Positions 56,922-64,000 of a DNA stretch of 64,000 nucleotides are shown here, one piece after another. Source of the DNA: Teredinibacter purpureus (GTDB lineage Bacteria; Pseudomonadota; Gammaproteobacteria; Pseudomonadales; Cellvibrionaceae); NCBI RefSeq assembly GCF_014217335.1, contig NZ_CP060092.1, forward strand, positions 4,178,501-4,242,500, written 5' to 3'. The position numbers and the translations under genes were made by a program. Within the stretch, counting starts at the first letter, position 1; every line of letters begins with the position of its first letter. The notes beneath the pieces were generated by a model. It searched no databases. It saw nothing but the letters and a program-made list of their open reading frames with translations, and had not been told where the DNA came from.

Positions 56922-59900
56922 TTACATACGATAGGTCACACCTAATACCAATCGTCGCTCTTGGTTGACATACTGAGACGGTAGCTGTTTCCATCCCATG
57001 TACGCATTTTGATCTTCTTCTGTTAAGTTGATACCTTCAACCGTAACCGATAGATTATCTAATACGTTGTACGTCAATTGCGCGTCCCACTGACCATAGG
57101 CATCAAATTTCTCAGTCAGAGTGTAGGGCGAATTCGCAACACCACTATTGGCTCTATCAGGCGAAACAAAGTCATCACGCCAAGAATAGGCAAGACGTGC
57201 ACTCATCATTTCTGTTTCATAGAAAGCCATTAGGTTGTATGCGTTCTCAGAGACTCCAGGTAAGCCGTAGTTCTGATCGGAATCAGTTGAGGATGTCGTA
57301 TTTGAGGCCGAATAGGTGTAGTTAAACGACGCGCCAAACCCATTATCCCAGGCTTGCTGAATCTGGAGTTCCATTCCGTTTACACTGCCGCCGTCACCGT
57401 TTACAGGCTTGGTTACGGGTGCCGTACTGGTACCATCGTCACTCATGGGGTTACCGTCGGCTTCTGTGTGATCGACACTACCGCCTTCGATAAATGAGTC
57501 AATTGATTTGAAGAAAAGCCCACCGGATAACATACCGAGCTCGCCAAAATACCATTCGTACATTACATCAACTTGCTTGGCTCGGAAGGGGTCTAATGTT
57601 GGGTTACCATCACTTCCCCCAATGAACTGGTAGAACGTTGAGCCAGACTCATCGTTTCGTGTGAAGTTCTTCGAGAAACCTTTACCGAGATCTTGCAAGC
57701 TTGGCCGTGCAATAACTTTTGCAGCAGTTACACGCAATTTAGTATCGTCGGTGAGATCCAAGTTGTAGTTCAGACTTGGTAGAACATCCCAGTAAGTTGT
57801 TGTTTCCGTCGACGTACCCCAATCCAATAATACACCTTGGCTATTCCAGCCGTCTGATGCTATAGACCACGTAGTCGCTTCGGGGTTGTCAACGGTCGCC
57901 TTCGTCACTGAGACAGTTGTACCTACCACCCGTACACCCATGTTTAAGGTATAGGGAATATCAACGCCTTCAAAATCGAATTCAGAGTAAAACGCGTCCG
58001 TGACTTGTTCCACTTTCCAAGATTCGAAAGGCACTTGGAACCAGCTCCCTGGGGTGTTTGGCGTTAAACTCGCACGCCAGGCCTCTACACCTGAGGTAAT
58101 TTGTGATGCATCGCTTACGACTAGGTCCCGTGTGTTATAGGCTCCACTTGAGTAGAAGTCCGAAACAACGGTCGACCGGCCAGGATTCTCAGCATATGTT
58201 TCCCACGGTAAGTAGCCCGGTGAGTTTCTCCAGCGCTCCCAATCGATATCAGTATCAATACCATACAGCGAAACAGACATTGGACGAGCAAGATATACAA
58301 CTTCGTCGTCCTCATCCAAGGCGTACGCTTTGCCGCCAGGATCTGCAGCAAACCAATTAGGTGCAGCAGCTTCAAAAGCAGCAACCACCGCGGGATCAGT
58401 TACATCACCATCAGCGTCGGTTATATAGAGTCGCTCAAGTAGATCAAAAGACTTGGAGCCAATCGCGGCATCCATAAAGTACCCATAAGGCCCGAAAGTT
58501 TGGTTATCATCAAAACCATCGCCATTGATATCGCATGTTCTGCCGGCAGGTAACCCGCCGTTGCCGCATAGATCGTAATAAACGGCTTCGCGAATACCGA
58601 CATTATTCATATTTTCGCCTGGCGCAACATTGGGGTTGAATGTTGTTGCGGAAGCAATTGATCCGTCTGAGTTGTACAACGTAGGGCTCATAGCGCCTTC
58701 TGTCTGGCTGTAATCAGACATATAACGCAACTCATCAAATTCAGTTGTTTCATTAGCGTGACGGAAACCAAATTTCATTGTCTTTAAACGGTTACCATCT
58801 ATATCGATCTCAACATCGCCACGTACCGCAATATTGTCAACCTTAGCCGTCGATCCCAACGCCCAATGGGACTTATACAACAGCCCATTAACGTCCGATA
58901 AGGATTGAGTGTCCTCGAAACCAATTACCGGCATACCACCCGATGAAGAGTCATAGAAGAATACGGAGTTTACTGGAGCAGAAGGGTTACCTGCAGGGCT
59001 TGGTCCCCAACCTGTTGGGGTGCCTCCGGCATCCCCATCGGTGCCTACCCAGCGAGTCATCCGATATTGATCGAAACGAGTATCCGCATAGCCTGCGCGC
59101 TGATCAACCTCTGAAGTAGCATAGGTAATATCGCCCGATAGCGTAACCCGATCATTAGGCGTTGCATTAATTTTAAATACAAAGTTATCAGAAGTGCTTT
59201 CAAATACTTCGCCCGCAGAATTCGTTTCACCTTCGCCCATGGAAACTCGGGCACCAGTGAGAATATTGAAGTCTTGGCCAACATCAAGCAATGTTGCGTC
59301 AACAACCTCGTCTCGATCATTTAGGTTGTCATTGTTATCCCGAAACGTGTGCTTTACGGTATAGCTTTCGGCAGTAATATTTAAGTCAGAGTGAAACCAA
59401 TCGAAACCAAGTGTAACGGAATCGCTAACATTCCACGCCAAGTTTAACGAAGCCCCTACACGCTCACGCTCCATTTGGTGGTCAGAAATATAGGCTAAAG
59501 CCGGTGCGACGTAATTCTCCCCAGCATTGCTAGACATAATCGGCAACGTAACTTCTTCGCCGTCACCATCAGTAGTCGTATAAGTCGACGGCATAGTTAT
59601 CATGCGAACACCACGTGTATTCGCATCGTAAACATCTGTCGCAACTGTTTTTTGGTTAGCCGTTAACGAAACTATAGCGGCGAAATCATCCCACGCCTTG
59701 CCGGCAACAATAAAACCTGATGGGCTTACTTCACTCGAGGTGGAACCTTGATCAAGCTTGAGATTAGCTGCGAATAAGGTGTCTTTCAACATTAAAGGAT
59801 CGCGCGTTTTTAAATTGACTACGCCCCCCATACCACCTTCGATAATTGATGCAGTAGGCGATTTATAGACTTCTAACCCGCCCAATAGCTCTGAAGGAAT

Positions 59901-60317
59901 CCCCTCCAAAGAACCACCATATTCCGTTTTTGCTTCTCCGATTTGGAAGTACTCCATTCCGGATACAAAACCATTCCCATTCAATAAGGTTACGTTTTGA
60001 CTTAAACCACGGATACGCACCTTGGTGCCTTCACCATCACGCCGATCGATTTGTACGCCGGGTAATCGTTGCAGAGATTCCGCGACGTTTTGATCAGGCA
60101 TTTTACCAATATCGTCAGCGGTAATGGCTTCTACAATTTGATTGGACTCACGCTTAATATCAATAGACCGTTCCAACGAACTCCTAATCCCACGAACGAT
60201 CAATTCTTCCTCCATCGGGTCATCTTGCGCGACGACCAAACCCGCTGACGCAAGTAAACACGAAGAGATACTCGTGACGAGCAATTTCTTCTTAAAATTA
60301 GCTGGATAAGCTCCCAT
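56922..60317 (-). CDS. TonB-dependent receptor, Xanthomonas/Caulobacter-type
   Basis: This 1131-residue outer-membrane transporter has a signal peptide (about 1-30, ending VVAQ). A plug domain (about 45-170) contains IVEAITADDIGKMPDQNVAESLQRLPGVQI and VRIRGLSQNVTLLNGN, and a large 22-strand barrel ends in LVLGVTYRM with a terminal aromatic-rich strand. This TonB-Xanth-Caul type (TIGR01782-like) often imports oligosaccharides. The ATG has AAGGAG 6 bases upstream. No glycoside hydrolase or regulator is adjacent, so its substrate cannot be read from the context. Confidence 0.92.
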   Translation of the reverse strand: MGAYPANFKKKLLVTSISSCLLASAGLVVAQDDPMEEELIVRGIRSSLERSIDIKRESNQIVEAITADDIGKMPDQNVAESLQRLPGVQIDRRDGEGTKVRIRGLSQNVTLLNGNGFVSGMEYFQIGEAKTEYGGSLEGIPSELLGGLEVYKSPTASIIEGGMGGVVNLKTRDPLMLKDTLFAANLKLDQGSTSSEVSPSGFIVAGKAWDDFAAIVSLTANQKTVATDVYDANTRGVRMITMPSTYTTTDGDGEEVTLPIMSSNAGENYVAPALAYISDHQMERERVGASLNLAWNVSDSVTLGFDWFHSDLNITAESYTVKHTFRDNNDNLNDRDEVVDATLLDVGQDFNILTGARVSMGEGETNSAGEVFESTSDNFVFKINATPNDRVTLSGDITYATSEVDQRAGYADTRFDQYRMTRWVGTDGDAGGTPTGWGPSPAGNPSAPVNSVFFYDSSSGGMPVIGFEDTQSLSDVNGLLYKSHWALGSTAKVDNIAVRGDVEIDIDGNRLKTMKFGFRHANETTEFDELRYMSDYSQTEGAMSPTLYNSDGSIASATTFNPNVAPGENMNNVGIREAVYYDLCGNGGLPAGRTCDINGDGFDDNQTFGPYGYFMDAAIGSKSFDLLERLYITDADGDVTDPAVVAAFEAAAPNWFAADPGGKAYALDEDDEVVYLARPMSVSLYGIDTDIDWERWRNSPGYLPWETYAENPGRSTVVSDFYSSGAYNTRDLVVSDASQITSGVEAWRASLTPNTPGSWFQVPFESWKVEQVTDAFYSEFDFEGVDIPYTLNMGVRVVGTTVSVTKATVDNPEATTWSIASDGWNSQGVLLDWGTSTETTTYWDVLPSLNYNLDLTDDTKLRVTAAKVIARPSLQDLGKGFSKNFTRNDESGSTFYQFIGGSDGNPTLDPFRAKQVDVMYEWYFGELGMLSGGLFFKSIDSFIEGGSVDHTEADGNPMSDDGTSTAPVTKPVNGDGGSVNGMELQIQQAWDNGFGASFNYTYSASNTTSSTDSDQNYGLPGVSENAYNLMAFYETEMMSARLAYSWRDDFVSPDRANSGVANSPYTLTEKFDAYGQWDAQLTYNVLDNLSVTVEGINLTEEDQNAYMGWKQLPSQYVNQERRLVLGVTYRM

Positions 60318-61430
60318 TATTTTCTCCTTAGCACATTAGATATTATTGTTTTAAATAGCGAAGATCATGCGGCAACTAAACAGAGCAATAAGCCTGCACC
60401 CAAAAAACCAAATCATGCATATAAATTTAGCCAAGAAAATATTAGCTAAGCCATACTGCCAACCAAACAATACAGCATATTTATCGATTTAGTCGCAAGC
60501 CAATATATAACCTTATTAACAGCACTATTTTTATCGTTTATAAGGCTTTACTGAGAGCTCTAGTTAATCTTTTTCAGAATTCTATTTAAATACAATTAAA
60601 CATCCCCACACAAATACATTTACCGTATCAATAAAGGCGCTCACATAAAAATATCGTATAGACTAGAAATATAAAAATCGAGTCGGCGGAATTGTTTCGG
60701 ATCAACCAGAAAGAATAGCGCCTCTAATGTCGAGCTATAGCATAATAAACCACGCTTCGAGCGCTAAAGAAAACGAAGAGATAAAGGCTAAAATAAGTAT
60801 GGCCACTACCTAAATCGTAGAAGAATTAAAGGTATAACAGAATAAGATCTAAGAGAGAGTAAAACGGCCATAAAAGAGAGGCGGAATTAGCAACGACTAT
60901 TAATCATCAATAGGAATAAGTTGACGAGCATCAAGAAAGTAGAATTATTTTGATTGTAATAAGCAGGTTTATTTTTTCTCATACAGTTTTACTCAGGATT
61001 TACTCCAACTACCGCAATCTCAATAAACGATGTAGCGTTATCGGTTCGCGTTTCGCCAAAAAACTTGAACCTCCAAAGACACTTTTACTCACGACAATAA
61101 TTAAAGCAACGGGCACGGCTCATTAACAGTACCAAAAGAATACAATACACATTATAAAATGCGGGCAAACCCATCTAGACAAAACAATAACTCACACAAA
61201 TAGAGCGCTGTTTTTTACCAGAGCGACGCGTAACACTGCTCACCGTAAAAATATGAGTCTATACGGGACCAAAAACTGAACGTGCCACACCAAAATACTT
61301 CAACCCTTCGGGCCACACTATCGAACACGGCAATCAGGGCCGTTCGGGGCGTATAAACCCAACTAGCCCGTACATAAAACCATCAAGGCCGGCGCCGGCG
61401 CCCCGTACTACCGTTTTTACCGCCCACAGC
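60318..61430. other. Gene-free AT-rich gap between receptor and rRNA operon
   Basis: This is 1.1 kb with no supported gene on either strand and stops in all frames. It holds the TonB receptor promoter region at its left end and a GC-rich palindromic run, GCCGGCGCCGGC, at 61388-61399 near the rRNA terminator. I see no tRNA or insertion element. Confidence 0.6.
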
Positions 61431-61462
61431 AAAAACCCAACCAGTTTCCTGATTGGGTTTTT
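61431..61462 (-). terminator. rRNA operon terminator
   Basis: AAACCCAATCAG pairs with CTGGTTGGGTTT around a GAAA tetraloop (minus strand), with one T-G wobble and a T run after it. It lies about 10 bases beyond the 5S rRNA 3' end. A T run on both sides makes it potentially bidirectional. Confidence 0.92.
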
Positions 61463-61472
61463 CTAAATTAAA

Positions 61473-61589
61473 GCCTGACGATGACCTACTCTCACATGGC
61501 GAAGCGCCACACTACCATCGGCGATACATCGTTTCACGTCTGAGTTCGGGATGGGATCAGGTGGTTCCAATGCTCTATTGTCGTCAGGC
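61473..61589 (-). rRNA. rrf: 5S ribosomal RNA
   Basis: About 117 nt on the minus strand match 5S rRNA: 5' and 3' ends GCCTGACGA and TCGTCAGGC pair to form helix I, and the interior has CCCATCCCGAACTCAG, the conserved loop B-C region. It is last in the operon. Confidence 0.95.
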
Positions 61590-61951
61590 AAACTGGTGTC
61601 ACTTTAACCCTATACAGCGGTTAACTACTGGCGATCTCTCGATCACTTTGGGAAATTGGACAATACAATTTCAGTGAAATAAGGGGAAAAGAAAGAAATG
61701 CCTACAAGGATGCAGGTACATCGTGTTTTGTTTGCTACAAAACCGATGATGTAAAACATGACACTTAAGCTTTAAGTGCTTATCCAAAAATGTTGCTGAA
61801 CAGCATTCGATAATCTGTAAATAACTCAATTATCGTCTCAAATTGTAACTACCAACGGTGTCGTTAAACACGGTTAGCTTTAGTCAACTTAACTTATTCA
61901 CAAAGCCTCGGCTCTGTACATCGCTGTACGTCGCTCAGTTGTCTCTGTTAT
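61590..61951 (-). other. 23S-5S rRNA spacer
   Basis: This 362-base spacer separates the 23S 3' end and the 5S 5' end. No tRNA cloverleaf is visible. It would contain the processing stems of the precursor RNA. Confidence 0.6.

Positions 61952-64000
<2,049 letters not shown>

Noticed and set aside
56751..56945. 64-codon plus-strand frame
   Set aside because: It contains the receptor terminator hairpin and overlaps the receptor's 3' end, so it is not a gene.
61388..61399. GC-rich palindrome GCCGGCGCCGGC
   Set aside because: It is a simple repeat of GCC/GGC and I see no adjacent element that would give it a role.
61453..61677. 74-codon plus-strand frame
   Set aside because: It runs across the terminator and 5S rRNA gene and has no protein support.

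Overview
The window looks like a chromosomal segment of a marine, polysaccharide-degrading gammaproteobacterium, most like the Cellvibrionaceae (Saccharophagus/Teredinibacter-type). The evidence is the gene order dnaE-accA, a full MSHA type IV pilus locus with a large DUF6701/LamG MshQ, a gspAB pair, a secreted GH26 mannanase, a large TonB-dependent receptor and moderate base composition. The species assignment is inference; no search was run.

Layout. 1-2922: 3' part of a propeller sensor diguanylate cyclase, cut by the window edge. 2939-5005: small housekeeping genes (alpha/beta hydrolase, YheU, GcvR, DUF2721). 5134-7557: gspA-gspB. 7612-24538 (minus strand): the MSHA operon, transcribed mshI-I2-J-K-L-M-N-E-G-F-A-C-D-O-P-Q, with several overlapping or touching gene junctions; it meets gspAB tail to tail at a shared hairpin. 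24680-30213: trmL, a GH26 mannanase, an aspartoacylase-family zinc hydrolase and RNase II. 30516-33453: a Sco-type copper chaperone gene beside a copper-radical oxidase (galactose/glyoxal oxidase type) that carries three C-terminal four-cysteine repeats. 33454-39014: a gene-poor stretch with a decayed M28 peptidase, a 7-bp tandem repeat, orphan reading-frame fragments and small detoxification or modification genes (ICMT-like, OsmC, GNAT, VOC, tautomerase). 39015-44276: a signalling cluster of FHA, CHASE2-Ser/Thr kinase, FHA, STAS and receiver-SpoIIE phosphatase genes, with a divergent PilZ gene. 45079-56612: mlaA, hrpA, a chemoreceptor, accA and dnaE. 56922-60317: TonB-dependent receptor. 61431-64000: 3' end of an rRNA operon on the minus strand (terminator, 5S, partial 23S).

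How the parts connect. A cyclic-di-GMP theme recurs: a GGEEF cyclase with an intact I-site, the MshE N-terminal domain of the c-di-GMP-binding type, and a PilZ protein. The two most interesting clusters are the copper-radical oxidase/Sco pair, where the likely copper-delivery protein lies next to its likely client, and the FHA-kinase-FHA-STAS-phosphatase cluster, which resembles a partner-switching pathway without its usual HATPase anti-sigma kinase. I saw no CRISPR array, insertion sequence, prophage or tRNA gene.
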